Positions 46,209 to 57,201 of a stretch of DNA of 64,000 nucleotides are shown in pieces. The stretch's first letter is position 1. Each line of letters starts with the position of its first letter. A model generated the notes under the pieces. The model did not search any database. It was not told the origin of the DNA and was given only the letters and a program-made list of their open reading frames with translations. This DNA is from Jaapia argillacea MUCL 33604 (taxonomy: Eukaryota; Basidiomycota; Agaricomycetes; Jaapiales; Jaapiaceae). The stretch is from assembly GCA_000697665.1 (NCBI GenBank), contig KL197714.1:396596-460595 (forward strand). Reading direction: 5' to 3'. A program made the position numbers and the translations under genes.

Positions 46209-47786
46209 ATGCCAACCTGTCAAGGTCCATCTTGCGGGGCCAGACATTTCGAAACCGTCGAAGCCCTCCGTCAACATGTAAAGACGGCCAAGGCCCACCC
46301 TCGGTGTCGTATATGTGATCGGGGATTTTTGAATGAGACCATTTACAAGACCGTGAGTGTCGCCCAGTCGTCCGGATGGCGTCTTATGCCTCATCTTTTG
46401 CTTGAAATCTCATCGGTTACTTTATCAGCATCGAGAAACTCACGCCAAACCCCGCTGTGATTCATGTCGCCGCAATTGGTTTCGTTCGTATGATGCTTTG
46501 GATCAGCATTATCGCGAAGCTGATGCTCACCCAAACTGCGAACGATGTGGTTGCGGGCTTGAGAATGACGATGCTCTATTCGCTGCAAGTCGCTCAACTT
46601 CGAGATACGTTCAAACTCGCTGATGGATTATCCCGTAGCATATGGCATCCGTCCACCCCAAGATCTCATGTGCTCCATGCCAGTTTGAGATCGTTTATCT
46701 AGAGGAGCTGGACACTCATTATCTCGAATCCCCAAACCATCCTAAATGTGGAAAATGCAACATTGGGCTGAGAGATACTGAGGCTCACGAAGAGGTAAGC
46801 GCTCTATCAACATCACTCCCGCGAGACGCTGATTCTCCGCAGCACGTGCGACTACAACATCCGTCGGATCTTTTGTGCGACGACCGAAGCCATCACGGTC
46901 TCGAACTAGTGAGTAGTGTTCACCGGCCCCTTGAGTTTGACGCCCGTGAACAACTCTGATGTGGTCCGTGGGCCAAGGAGGATGAAGACAGCGATGCCGC
47001 GGAGCCTGTGAATTTGACCCAGGATCTTCGCAAGCCCATTTCAATGTCCAGAGCTCAATGGCTCGAAGAAGTCATTGATGAACCGAACGATCGTCAACTC
47101 AGTTCGTCTTCCGCCTCTCGCCTTGTCCAGACGAGCGCCGACGGCAAGTGGGTAGAGTTCATGCTGTTTACCTCTTCGAATCCACATATGTTTTTGCAGA
47201 CGGCTCCCCGCAGCCCAGCCGACCCCACCCGCTTGGGTTTCATCGTACAAAGCTCCGTCGACTGTCAGCGGAGGCTCTGTCTCGGGTAGTACACCGAGAA
47301 TCTCTGAAGCCCTTGTACACGAGCTTTTGAGGGGATCTCCTTCACTCGGGACCCCTTATCGTGGATCTGCAACGGTGTCGTCATCGTCTACACCCCCACC
47401 TCCCCTCTCAGGTTCCAGCCGACTGGAACCGTCTTCGAGGCTTCCGTCAACCACACTAGAGCCTTACCAAACTACCCCACCCCCACTTGACAAAGGTAAA
47501 GGCCCTCTTCTCAACGGGTGTGGGAAAGGATATTCTCGAGGGTCCTCTCCTCTGCGTTGTAGGTTATGCCCGCGAGACATTTGTGAAGACATCACCGCTA
47601 CGATGTGCGGCCATGTCTTCTGTAATGGGTGTGTGAGCTGTCTCTGTTTCCACACGTCCAACGTCTGACCGTCGTTTCCTCTACGATAGTTGTATTACCA
47701 AGGCGATCATCGACACACCTGCATGTCCAGTGTGTCAGTCCCCCACTTTGTTGTATTGCTTATTTCGGCTCCGTCTCCATGATTGA
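46209..47786 (+). CDS. C2H2-like zinc fingers plus C-terminal RING protein
   Basis: Probable RING E3 ubiquitin ligase with an array of small zinc fingers. From the ATG at 46209 the protein has repeated modules of the form C-x2-4-C ... H-x5-H: CQGPSCGARHFETVEALRQH, CRICDRGFLNE, CDSCRRNWFRSYDALDQHY, CERCGCGLENDDALFAHM, CAPCQFEIVYLEELDTHY and CGKCNIGLRD. A Ser/Pro-rich linker follows. The C-terminal RING is CRLCPRDICEDITATMCGHV with FCNG, then after an intron CITKAIIDTPACPVCQ, and the protein ends SPTLLYCLFRLRLHD. One join (46584/46639) needs a GC-AG intron to keep the FAHM...H finger. Six or seven exons are inferred; those around 46900-47200 are the least certain. Function and substrate are unknown. 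Confidence 0.7.
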
Positions 47787-48595
47787 ACTCTTGTATCTTG
47801 TAATTTCTCTTGAATCGATAATCGATACCTTGTATGTCTTCTACAGAGGTCGATGAGAATCCTGCATCCGCAACAGAACTTACAGTGCGTTGCATAATAA
47901 TGTGCAGTATCAATTCCACGCAGCGACGTTTGGCTTGCTCGAAAATTTCCGTATGTAGCAACTCTCCCACGAAATCGTGCATGACCTCTCCTTATATAGT
48001 ATTTTTGGCTGATAAAGCAGATTTTCCACGAAACCGACTCTGCAGATTAATATGCAACGCACCGCAGTCTGCAAAACCCTGGCGGTGCTATGGCGCCGGT
48101 CGCTTAGCGGCCACCACAGTTGCACAGTGGCCAATCTAGAGAACTTCCATACACGCAGAATTTTAGAAGGGAGCAAGTTAGGGCCACGTGAAGAAGACCA
48201 CTAAGTCAGAGCAGTTAGGCTAGTTGGCGTCGGCACCTTTTCAAGACACCAGTATTCAGTTTACTAGGCTCGAAGAAACCAACGTCCACTCTGTCCGCGC
48301 ACATTCCAAACAATTGATGGGATCGCCGTCATATCTTAGCAAGGACTTTAAAAGTAGACAGCAATACAAGTCAGCTGAGCTCGCCGTCAGGACGTTTAGT
48401 GGGGAACCACCACACCATACCCCATTTTGACCGCGTCTTCTTGCGAGAGGTACGTATAGAAGCACAGCAGCCAATGGAACGGATGCACGATTACGCTCAA
48501 CACGAAGACAAATTCCCCATGAAGAACTATATAGATCATGATTATCATCAACGAAGCGACATCCTCCTCTCAGACGAGATACACTCACCAATACC
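47787..48595. other. RING-GST intergenic region with inverted repeat
   Basis: About 0.8 kb with no firm gene. A minus-strand frame starting at an ATG (47982, MHDFVGELLHTEIFEQAKRR) lies close downstream of a TATATAAGG box and inside an imperfect inverted repeat; it is short and unrecognised. The last 150 bp likely form the promoter of the glutathione transferase gene. Confidence 0.4.
47883..48067. repeat. Imperfect inverted repeat, 23-bp arms
   Basis: The left arm GTGCGTTGCATAATAATGTG (ending near 47907) pairs with a right arm at about 48040-48063 that reads, reversed, GTGCGTTGCATATTAATCTG. About 21 of 23 bases match, and about 130 bp lie between the arms. The size and arrangement would fit a very small MITE or a relic element; no target-site duplication was identified by eye. 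Confidence 0.5.
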
Positions 48596-49416
48596 ATGGG
48601 CCTCAAACTCATCGGCAGCCCCGTTTCCCCTTGCACTCGTCGCGTATCTGTTGTATGCAAAGAACTGGGTATTCCATATGAGCTCGTCACTGTTGACTTC
48701 TCCAAAGGAGAGCACAAATCGCCGGCGTTCTTGGAGAAGCAGCCTTTTGGACAGATACCTTATATCGTGCGTGTAGCCGATCTGGAGAGGGATGCTCCGA
48801 AGGATAGCTGATTGGATTGTAGGATGATGGTGGCTTCATCGTCTTTGAGAGCCGAGCAATCTGCAGGTACCTCGTACTTAAGCACGGTGGATCGTTGATC
48901 CCGAAAGGCATTGAGGCTCAAGCAAAGTTCGAGCAAGCTTGCTCGATCGAGATGGCCAACTTCGATCCATTCGCTGGCGGAATTCCATTCGAGTTGATGT
49001 ACAAACCGTAGGCTCATTCATGGTCTTGATCTCCTCGAATCACCATGGCCCTGATCGTCGTAAATCTTCAAACAGGTTCGTCGGAGAAGTTGCCGATTCC
49101 GTTCGTGTTGAAGAGCATGCAAAAACTCTTAACGCAAAGCTAGATGGGTACGAGAAGATATTGAGCAAACAGAAATATCTCGCTGGCGAAGTAAGTACCT
49201 CTCCTGTTGGATGGTATTCGTGGTCTGCACTGTACGAGACTGAGGTTGGGTCAATAGGAAATCACTCTTGCAGATCTGTTCCACTTACCCTATGGGTCCC
49301 TGCTCGCCAAATGTGGGCACAATTGCCTCGAAGATGGATCCCGGCCGAACGTGACTAGGTGGTGGAAGGATGTCTCCTCGAGGCCATCTTGGCAGGCAGT
49401 GAAGGATGGAGCGTAA
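48596..49416 (+). CDS. Glutathione S-transferase (phi-like)
   Basis: Detoxifying transferase that joins glutathione to electrophiles. The N-terminal thioredoxin-fold half reads MGLKLIGSPVSPCTRRVSVV, then GEHKSPAFLEKQPFGQIPYI and, after an intron, DDGGFIVFESRAICRYL, with the family's cis-Pro and ESRAI glutathione-contact motif. The catalytic Ser/Thr position is probably in SPVSPCTRR. The C-terminal helical half has LNAKLDGYEKILSKQKYLAG and, after another intron, EITLADLFHLPYGSLL, the typical LTLADL-type N-capping box. It ends WQAVKDGA. Four exons are inferred. The pattern fits phi-class or fungal Gtt2-like enzymes of about 215 residues. Confidence 0.87.
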
Positions 49417-49990
49417 GGGGGGATCTAGAGGGAGAGTGGGAAAGAAGATGTAAGATAGTGAATGAAAGATGTAAAGATAAAAAAGTGAATGGCATTTGCG
49501 AGTTTTCAGTCGCCAGGGTCGATCTTCCAGCACACAACTTGGAGGGAGAATAATTTTAGATGATGGGTTAGAGTCAACGTCCCACGCAACATCAGCTTTG
49601 AATCACGCTTCGGTTTGCATCAGGGCTGGAGAACGATTCAGAAACGAGCGAGCCTTGGGACGAATAGATGGAAATCGCTCCTCGTCGTCGGCTAGACTGT
49701 TAACGTTCCGTTGAATAAGTCCTGGCCTTCATACATACATACGAAGATGCAGATGAAAAGGGATATTCAAAGACAGTAGACACCAAAACAATGGCGTTGA
49801 CGTTGCACACATATATTGGTAGACCGAGGGAAGCGAAACTCGTGTGACACAGTCCTTCCTTCTGTGACTGTGACTGGACCAAAAACAGCGGCTTATGTCA
49901 CCCAACATCCTTTTTAGTCCCAACAATCTTGCTCAGTGCTGCGACAAACCTTCAAACGTTGCTGCTGTCCTCTGACCAGCAGAACGATAC
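49417..49990. other. GST-BUR1 intergenic region
   Basis: About 570 bp. No convincing gene. It should contain the GST terminator and the BUR1 promoter and 5' UTR. Confidence 0.4.
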
Positions 49991-52900
49991 ATGTTAACCA
50001 CCCCCGCTAAACGAACGGCAGCCACACCTCCAGATGACTCAAGACGTCCAAGCAAGAAATTGGCTGTGGATGTAACCTCGTCACCAGAGGAAGGAGAACT
50101 GGACGATGCCGTTCCCTCACCACCACCTTCTGCTTCACTAACGGTGCCCTCGGTTCGCCAGGATGATGGGACAGTGCCGGGTAGAGGAAAGCGAGAGTTC
50201 AGTAACATACCGGGGATTGTGATGGCATTTCCTTTCAAAAAGAAATCGAGTGGGGTAGAGAATGGTTCGGGTATTGGGAGCGCTGGTGGAGAAGAAGCTA
50301 GAGGGAAGGGCAAAGAGAAGGGAAAGGACAGAGGACCGGCAATATACGAACGATCGGAGGAGGACGACAGGAAGATTCGCCAACAAGATGCGCATACTGA
50401 AGCGCGCAGACTGAAACGAAGGCAGCCACATGGTGGTCGCTCTGACCGTCCGATGGACAGGGCTGACCATTGGGAGCCCTCGCACGACTCAACTAGGAGA
50501 ACCAGAGACTCATACATCCCTTCTGGCGGTGCATATCCTGGACGGGACCGTGCCAGGGATGACAGACCAGAGCGAGGTCGTTCTGTCTCACCTGAGCCTG
50601 GGTCCATTACGGAGGACCAAGAAACGGGCGAACCCAAAGCCAAAGAGCGCGACAACGACGACTTGCCAAGAAAGCGGGACCGAGACCACTCTTCTCCTTC
50701 GACTGTCTCCCCGAGTTCACGCTCTCCCGTTTCTCCTCCCTCCACCTCTCATTCTGCCTCGCATTCACAGAAGCCGCGTTCGAAATCAAAATCTAGACGT
50801 CGATCCTCCAAGGAGAAACCCCATCGTCTCCCGCCTCCACGGTCTCCCACCCGAGAGTCCCGCGGAAGGGATTACTACTCATCCAGAGACGATGACCGAA
50901 CCTATCCTCCTCGAGACAGAGATGATGACAGGTTTTACCCTCCACGAGATGGCGATCGGTCTTACGTCCCTGAACGATCCTACTACCCTGGGTACGACTA
51001 TGGGCGGGATCCGAGAGATCATTACCGTCGTCCATCTCCTGAAGCATTTGATTCTTACTACACCAACCGCGATTATCCCCCCAGGTCTGACTTCCCAATA
51101 ATACGGGACCACCGAGATGAGCGTGATAGAGGTGACTGGCGAACTCGTCCTGAACCTAGACCTGCCAGGAGGTATGCAGACGACCATTACTCACCTCCTC
51201 CTGCGAGAGGATACGTTGACTCGTATCGACCCTCTGCCCGTCCACAATATGACTTCGCCAAAACGCCACCCAGAGAAGGGACTATATACCGACCGGTTTC
51301 ACCGCAAATACCGCCACAGGTTCAATCTAGTTACCGATTAGTCTCTCCTGGTCTTGGCGGACCAAGGGAGTCCGTACTTGGGCCACTTACGCCCCCTCGT
51401 CCACCCATTTCCACTCCTCCCGCTCCGCCCCCGGAACCTCCTCTTCAACCCTCTGGACCTCCTCCCCCTCCTCCCCCTCTCGAGCTAGGAAGGAAGAGGA
51501 AGGATGATACACTGCCGGATGGCCATGCAGCCGTCTCCATTTCCTTGCCCTCGCTGTTATCGAAGAAACCAGGCGCGCCGCGGGAAGATCGAAGTCCACC
51601 TTCTATGGGATTATTGAGGACGCGGCCACCCAGCCCTAAATTGGAAGAGGGTGAAGGTGAGGAGGATGGTTTAGTCAAGCTTAGGGATGATGCGAGGCGC
51701 CGTCGGGACGATCGACCAAAGGTGGAGAGTAAGGGAGAGAAAGGGAAGGAACCAGGTGAAACCGAGGGAGAAGTAGAACAGGGGCAAGTAATCCTGAAGA
51801 AGAAGAGGGAACCTATTCATAGAACGAGGGATGAAGAGAAGGAGGCATATGGTCGGGTCTTTGTTGGTTGCGGGAAGCAGAGTGATTACGATGTGTTGAC
51901 GAAGTTGGGAGAGGGTACTTTTGGGTACGTCGTTGTTTCCTTCAGATCACGGACTCCAGCGTTCCTGGGCCTGCTTTTGTCCGTGACCACCCACTTGTTC
52001 TTCGCCTTTGGGGTTTCTGTGCTCCATGCAGCTCGGACTCATCCTCTTTTGCAACTTCAGCGAAGTCCACAAGGCTATACATACACCGACAGGCGCCTCG
52101 GTCGCTCTCAAACGCATCTTGATGCACAACGAGAAGGAGGGCATGCCCGTGACTGCGTTGAGGGAGATCAAGATCTTGAAGGCGTTGAACCATCCATGTG
52201 TAGTGGAAATTATGGATATGTTCCTTGTTAGGAGTGAGTCTATTTCCTAAGACGACGACACCTTCTTGACGTCCGTCGACACACCCGTTTCCGATCTTTC
52301 TTGCCCATCTCTTACATGCATACTAATAATATTGACCCATTAGGCAAAGGCAAGGACTGCCCCCTGTCGGTGTATATGGTGTTTCCCTATATGGATCATG
52401 ACCTCGCTGGCCTGTTGGAGAATGAGAGGGTGAAATTGTCGCCCAGTCAAATAAAGCTTTACATGAAGCAGTTATTGGAGGGAACGGAGTACATGCACCG
52501 AGTACGCATCTCGTCTCACAATGTTGACGTTCGCTTATGAGTTCACACCCCCAGAACCACATACTTCATCGCGACATGAAGGCAGCCAACCTGCTCATAT
52601 CCAACACTGGCTCCCTAAGGATCGCCGATTTCGGTCTGGCGCGAACCTATGATCCAAACATTGTGAGAGGCGGGGATTTCAGGCTCGACAAAAATGGCCG
52701 GGAGAGGAAGTATACGAATTGTGTCGTTACGAGATGGTACAGACCTCCTGAGCTACTGCTCGGTGCTAGGCAGTATGGTGGTGAGGTAGATATCTGGGGA
52801 ATTGGGTGAGTCCTATTTTCTGTTCCAAAGGCAGCCCCTACGGCGTGATGCGTGGGATATAAAGCGTACTTGTAAGCTCATCCTTCTGTTGGATAGATGT

Positions 52901-54045
52901 GTCTTGGGCGAGATGTTTTCCCGCAAGCCGATCTTACCAGGGAATTCAGACTTGGATCAGCTGGAAAAGATTTGGCTACTTTGTGGAACTCCGAACCAGC
53001 AAAGCTGGCCAAATTATGACCAATTACCTGGTTGTGAAGGCGTTCGACGGTTCCCGAATGTCTTCACAAGGAAGATCAAAACTTCTTATGAGGCGTAAGT
53101 TTCTTTTGGGTCACAACTCTTATCATGTCACTGAAGTTCGTGTTGCGTAGTATCGGCGCGGAGACTGTCGATCTCTTGGACAAGTTGCTCACTTGTAATC
53201 CAAAAGAGAGGATCTCAGCTTCAGAGGCTTTAGACCACGACTATTTCTGGACGGATCCGCTCCCCGCTGATCCTAAGAGGTGAAGTTTAGTCCAATACTT
53301 TTCCTTCACCTTGCATTAATGTGTTTTTGTTGTCGTCTGTAGTCTCCCTGTCTACGAGGCTTCACATGAATTTGACAAGCGAGGCCGTCGCCATCAACCA
53401 CCTCCTGGGCCTCATGGACCTGTTGATGGGCCTCCTCGACCCTCGCTCCCCCCTGTACTGCAACACCATCAACATCAGCAGCAGCAGCAGCACCCTAATC
53501 AATTACCTCCACTCTATTTCAATGGTCGTGGTCAACCTCAGACTGGCCGAGACAACTTTAGGCACGGACCTCCATCGCATTTCCCACCTCCACCGGGGTA
53601 TCCTTCACATCTCCCACCGCCACCGCATGGTTATCAAGGAGGGCCTCCTTCGCACCCATATCCCCATCAACCTCCCTTTCCCTCTATGCCCTCCCATCCT
53701 CACCACCGGGGTATGCCTTATGGAGCACATCAAGGCGGGCCTTTCCCCCCTCCACCTCCTGGGAAGCCACCCCCTCCTCTACCTCCTTCCAATCCACCTA
53801 TGAGGTACGACCCTAACGGGATGCACCCTATACCGATGAATATGGATGGACGTCCACCAGGTTTGCCACCACGGCCATCCATGCCTTTTCCTCGTGGCGG
53901 TGGCGGCGGTGGTGGACGCGGTGGTGGATTCCAGCACCCCAACCCCAGCCAAGGGCACCGGCATAGTCAGCGTCCGGGTGGCCCAGGGCCTCCCAATGGC
54001 GAGGCAGGTGGCGCGGTGGGCGGTGGTGGGTTGAATTATGGGTGA
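49991..54045 (+). CDS. BUR1: CDK9/BUR1-type cyclin-dependent kinase
   Basis: Transcription-elongation kinase that phosphorylates the RNA polymerase II CTD region and Spt5. A long disordered N-terminus rich in Arg, Ser, Asp and Pro (with many RDRDRD-like and RS-like words) precedes the kinase domain. The domain shows LGEGTFG joined to [24 protein letters not shown] with the ATP-binding Lys, [11 protein letters not shown] (cyclin-binding helix, a PITALRE variant), [40 protein letters not shown] with the T-loop Thr, and [10 protein letters not shown]. The LMHNEKEG word favours BUR1/SGV1 over CTK1. The C-terminus is Pro/Gly/His-rich ([14 protein letters not shown], then Gly-rich to GGGGLNYG). About seven introns are removed. 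It is unusually long because of the two low-complexity ends. Confidence 0.88.
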
Positions 54046-54260
54046 CATCTTGTATTGCATTTGTTCTGAGCTTCTGTTATCTCATTGTTGTCGTGATTCC
54101 TGTTCGTGTACGCACTCCAATTCATCATCCAATACTACCATTGCATTTCCCCCCTGTGACGAGACGCGTTACATTGAGCACGTGTTCAATGTCACGGCAA
54201 ACACGCCCAGACAGCGAGTTTTGAAGCAGCCTTTCATCCTTACCCTACGCTCCCACCATT

Positions 54261-55091
54261 ATGGTTCCACCTGGGCTTGCAGGTGACCTTATCGAAGCCG
54301 TTAGTGGCGGCTCTGACTTGGATTGGTTGCCTCTCGTCCCACGCAAGCTGTACACTAATGCCTTCATCGTACAGGATGGGAAGGCATGTCTCAACAAGCT
54401 AAAAAGTTGATCTAACCCGAGACATTTCGCAGGTTTTGCTCGGGCTAAAAAAGAGAGGGTTTGGGAAGGACAAGTTGATTGCCTCAATAGCTTCACGGTC
54501 TGCAATGCCAATGCTAACCTCCGGTCTTTCAGATATAACGGTTTCGGTGGCAAAGTAGATCCAGGCGAGACAGTAGCAGAAGCAGCGGCCCGTGAGCTTA
54601 AAGTGAGTTTGAGTTGACTGATTGCGCTCCACGGCTTGTTCCTTACGCTGCAAGACAGGAAGAGGCTGGAATAGAAGCCCCTCTTGAGCACTGTGGCACT
54701 CTACTCTTCATCAGCGAGACCTTGGATTTTGCTCATCACATCGAGTATTATCGAGCCAGCACGTACACCGGCGATATAATCGAGTGGGTCCTCACCCTAA
54801 GTCCACACAACGGAGCAATAACGAGAATCTTATAGGACGGAGGAAATGCGACCTCAATGGTTCTCATTCCCTCCAGAATTTGTGCCCAACTATGCAGGCT
54901 CCAGTGATGCCCATGACTTACCTCCAATACCTTTGGATGCAATGTGGGAGGATGACCACCATTTCCTGCCCTTCATTCTTGGGGGTCGTCACTTTGTGGG
55001 ACGAGCGGACTTTGGGATGCAAGGCGAGCAATGGTATTCACGCAGATTCTGGTTCGGAGTTCCCGCGGCAGATCACGCCAATCATAGTTGA
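54261..55091 (+). CDS. Nudix hydrolase, MTH1-like
   Basis: Nudix pyrophosphohydrolase similar to MTH1, which clears oxidised purine nucleotides such as 8-oxo-dGTP. The Nudix box GGKVDPGETVAEAAARELKE continues into EAGI across an intron, matching GX5EX7REUXEEXGU. Before it stands VLLGLKKRGFGKDKYNGFGG, which is very MTH1-like; after it come EEMRPQWFSFP and MWEDDHHFLPFILGG. The protein ends ADHANHS. Five or six exons are inferred. The first intron (54384-54432) seems to use a GC donor; a GT donor nine or so bases earlier would also keep frame but drops the VQDGK stretch. It lies tail to tail with the D-amino-acid oxidase gene, 54 bp apart. Confidence 0.88.
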
Positions 55092-55145
55092 TTAGTAGTG
55101 GACCTGTTATGCACCAAGACACTGCTAGACGTCGTAGAATTAATC

Positions 55146-56694
55146 TTAGTTCCGACTGTCCGGCACGATACTGAGAGCGTCATTCAACAAGTCGAGGACC
55201 ATAGCTGCAGATCCCCATGACCACTCGAAGCCGCTTCCTTCATGCCTATTGGTTATGCAGGTTAGCTCCTAACACGAGATAGGATTCTGTTACTGACCCG
55301 TAGTTGTGTACAACAGGTACACGCCGATTCCGCTGGGCATCTTCAAACAACTCGACCTCGATCCTCACGCCACCCTTTCGAGCAGGTCTCAGCCCACATC
55401 CATCTTCGATTACCAGATCGAGGATATCGTCAACAGAGACTTGGTGGCTGTCTACATTCGATTTAGCGGGGACGAGTTCTGGATAGCACGAGATTGCTCG
55501 TGTAAGGGTATCCAATTTCGTCCGCTCACGCGGAACAGGATGCCTAACCAATACAGTCCGGCTGCATCAAATGTTTTGGCAGTGGAATAGGACTCTGGAC
55601 ATACCAATCGTCCGGCTCTTGCGTCCCCCCTACCACCACCTACGACGTGACGACGTGAGAGTGAACCCTTTGATCTGACTTATACATAGAAGAATGGATG
55701 GACCTACGTCACTGTTTCCCCTTGGGATTATAAAGCGATAGTTCCATCCGCCGACCTGGCAGTCGAGCCAAACATGATCCAAGGTGCTCTCAACAAAACG
55801 GTTTGACCTCTGATGGGTACACGCTCTGGTTCTCCACCCCACCCAAGGTATGAGCTCCCATCCCAGGGCATACAATCACTGCATCGACTGGTGATGTATC
55901 TCCAGTGGATTTACCCATGGGATTCGAGAAAACATGGGGTCCACCTTCGATGATCTGGCTGATATGTTGTACAGTGCCTCGAATAGTCGAACCCCCACGG
56001 GCAAGGAAACGAGCCAAGAGGTAGTTGAGGTATTTTGGCGTATCGATATCTACAGTGGTGAAACCGATTCCGCTCTTGAAGCCTTTCGGCAGAGAGGATT
56101 GGGGTAGATATTCAAACTGCATGATGAGTGAGTAAGCTGGGCTATTGGTAGATCAGAGTCTCATATTGGGTAGTACTCACACCTGGCATAATATGCAAGG
56201 GGTGCGGTTCGGGTTGTTCTTCGGCGTAAAATTGAGTTTGTCTAACTCTGAGGAAACAACCTTCGGTCTCGCTCCCAGGAGCAGACATCTCCCATATCGC
56301 TCTGAAGGTCTCCGTACCGATCCCTGTATCACTATCAGCAGCAGAACCTTGACAGGATTCCGTGACCTAGCACAGACTGTTCTCCGTTGCATCCGCTCCA
56401 ATTCCACTTGCGAGATGTGCACCCTAGGAAGAGCTTCAAGACAAACCACAAATCCTGAGTGGTTGAACTACAAACCGCCCAGTGACTTGTATATTTGATA
56501 GTTTTAGGGTCTGTAGGGAAGGTTTCTGCAATGACGGTAACACGATGTCTTCCCGTTTCTTGGACTCGGATGGCAGTTGTCAAACCGACGACACCTTCAG
56601 AGTATCGGTCCCCGCCTTCAGACAAGACCGCATGAAGGGAGCCCAATGCGAACTGACCTGCACCAACCACGACGATTTCATTCTTTCCTAGCAT
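55146..56694 (-). pseudogene. D-amino-acid oxidase gene with two apparent frameshifts
   Basis: FAD-dependent oxidase that would convert D-amino acids to keto acids with release of H2O2. From the ATG at 56694, intron removal gives EIVVVGAG joined to VVGLTTAIRVQE (FAD site), HWA joined to GAHLASGIGADATEN, EMSAPGSETEGCFLRV, IGFTTVDIDTPKYLNYLL, CPGMGAHTLGGVENQSVYP, then GQTVLLRAPWIMFGST, YRFIIPRGNSD, CGLRPARKGGVRIE and HNYGHEGSGFEWSWGSA. Two breaks stand out. Between VYP and GQTV the frame moves by one base at about 55814, and between ADG and YRFIIP it moves again at about 55740-55745; no intron fits either gap. The rest is intact. It ends DSRN, with no SKL-type peroxisome signal. A decayed gene or two sequence errors are the two readings. 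Confidence 0.68.
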
Positions 56695-57201
56695 AGCGAG
56701 TGTGAGACTAATGTGATTCACCGTAGCTTTTATCTTTGACCAACACTTTTCGTGGTTGGCCTACTTATTTAGTCCTCCCACCTCTGCGGCGCAGTAGAAT
56801 TCACAATCAAGGTCATGAATGACGAACAGGGCGGCTTTCCATGATGAACTGGTTTGAAAAGTCACTCATCCGCCTCCTCTGCGCAGCACACTGATAACTA
56901 TAAGTCGTTCAGCTCAGCACAATACTTATGTAGGATTGGAGATCACCTTTGCAGCTCCTGGGCCTGGAGTTAGTGCTAAGTAATTTGAGGGAAGATTGGG
57001 TCGTTGTCAACGAAGCATGCGCCTCAGCGCTGGTTTCTTCAGGCTTGCATCCAATATATACTCGATTCCACCAGGGAAGGAGCGCGATAGCAACTTTGAA
57101 ATGCATTTGGTGAAACGAGTGACTTCAGGGAGCGTGTCACGATGTGACAACTCGCGTTTGTGACGTCCACAGTCTCTCCAATCTCCGCCACCAGAGCAAC
57201 A

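Noticed and set aside
49933-50745. 270-codon minus-strand frame over the BUR1 N-terminus
   Set aside because: Shadow of the Arg/Ser/Pro-rich disordered region of BUR1; no motif of its own.
57160-57201. Earlier start for ORC2
   Set aside because: The frame opens with GTG, not ATG; the first ATG at 57202 matches the start of the duplicated copy.
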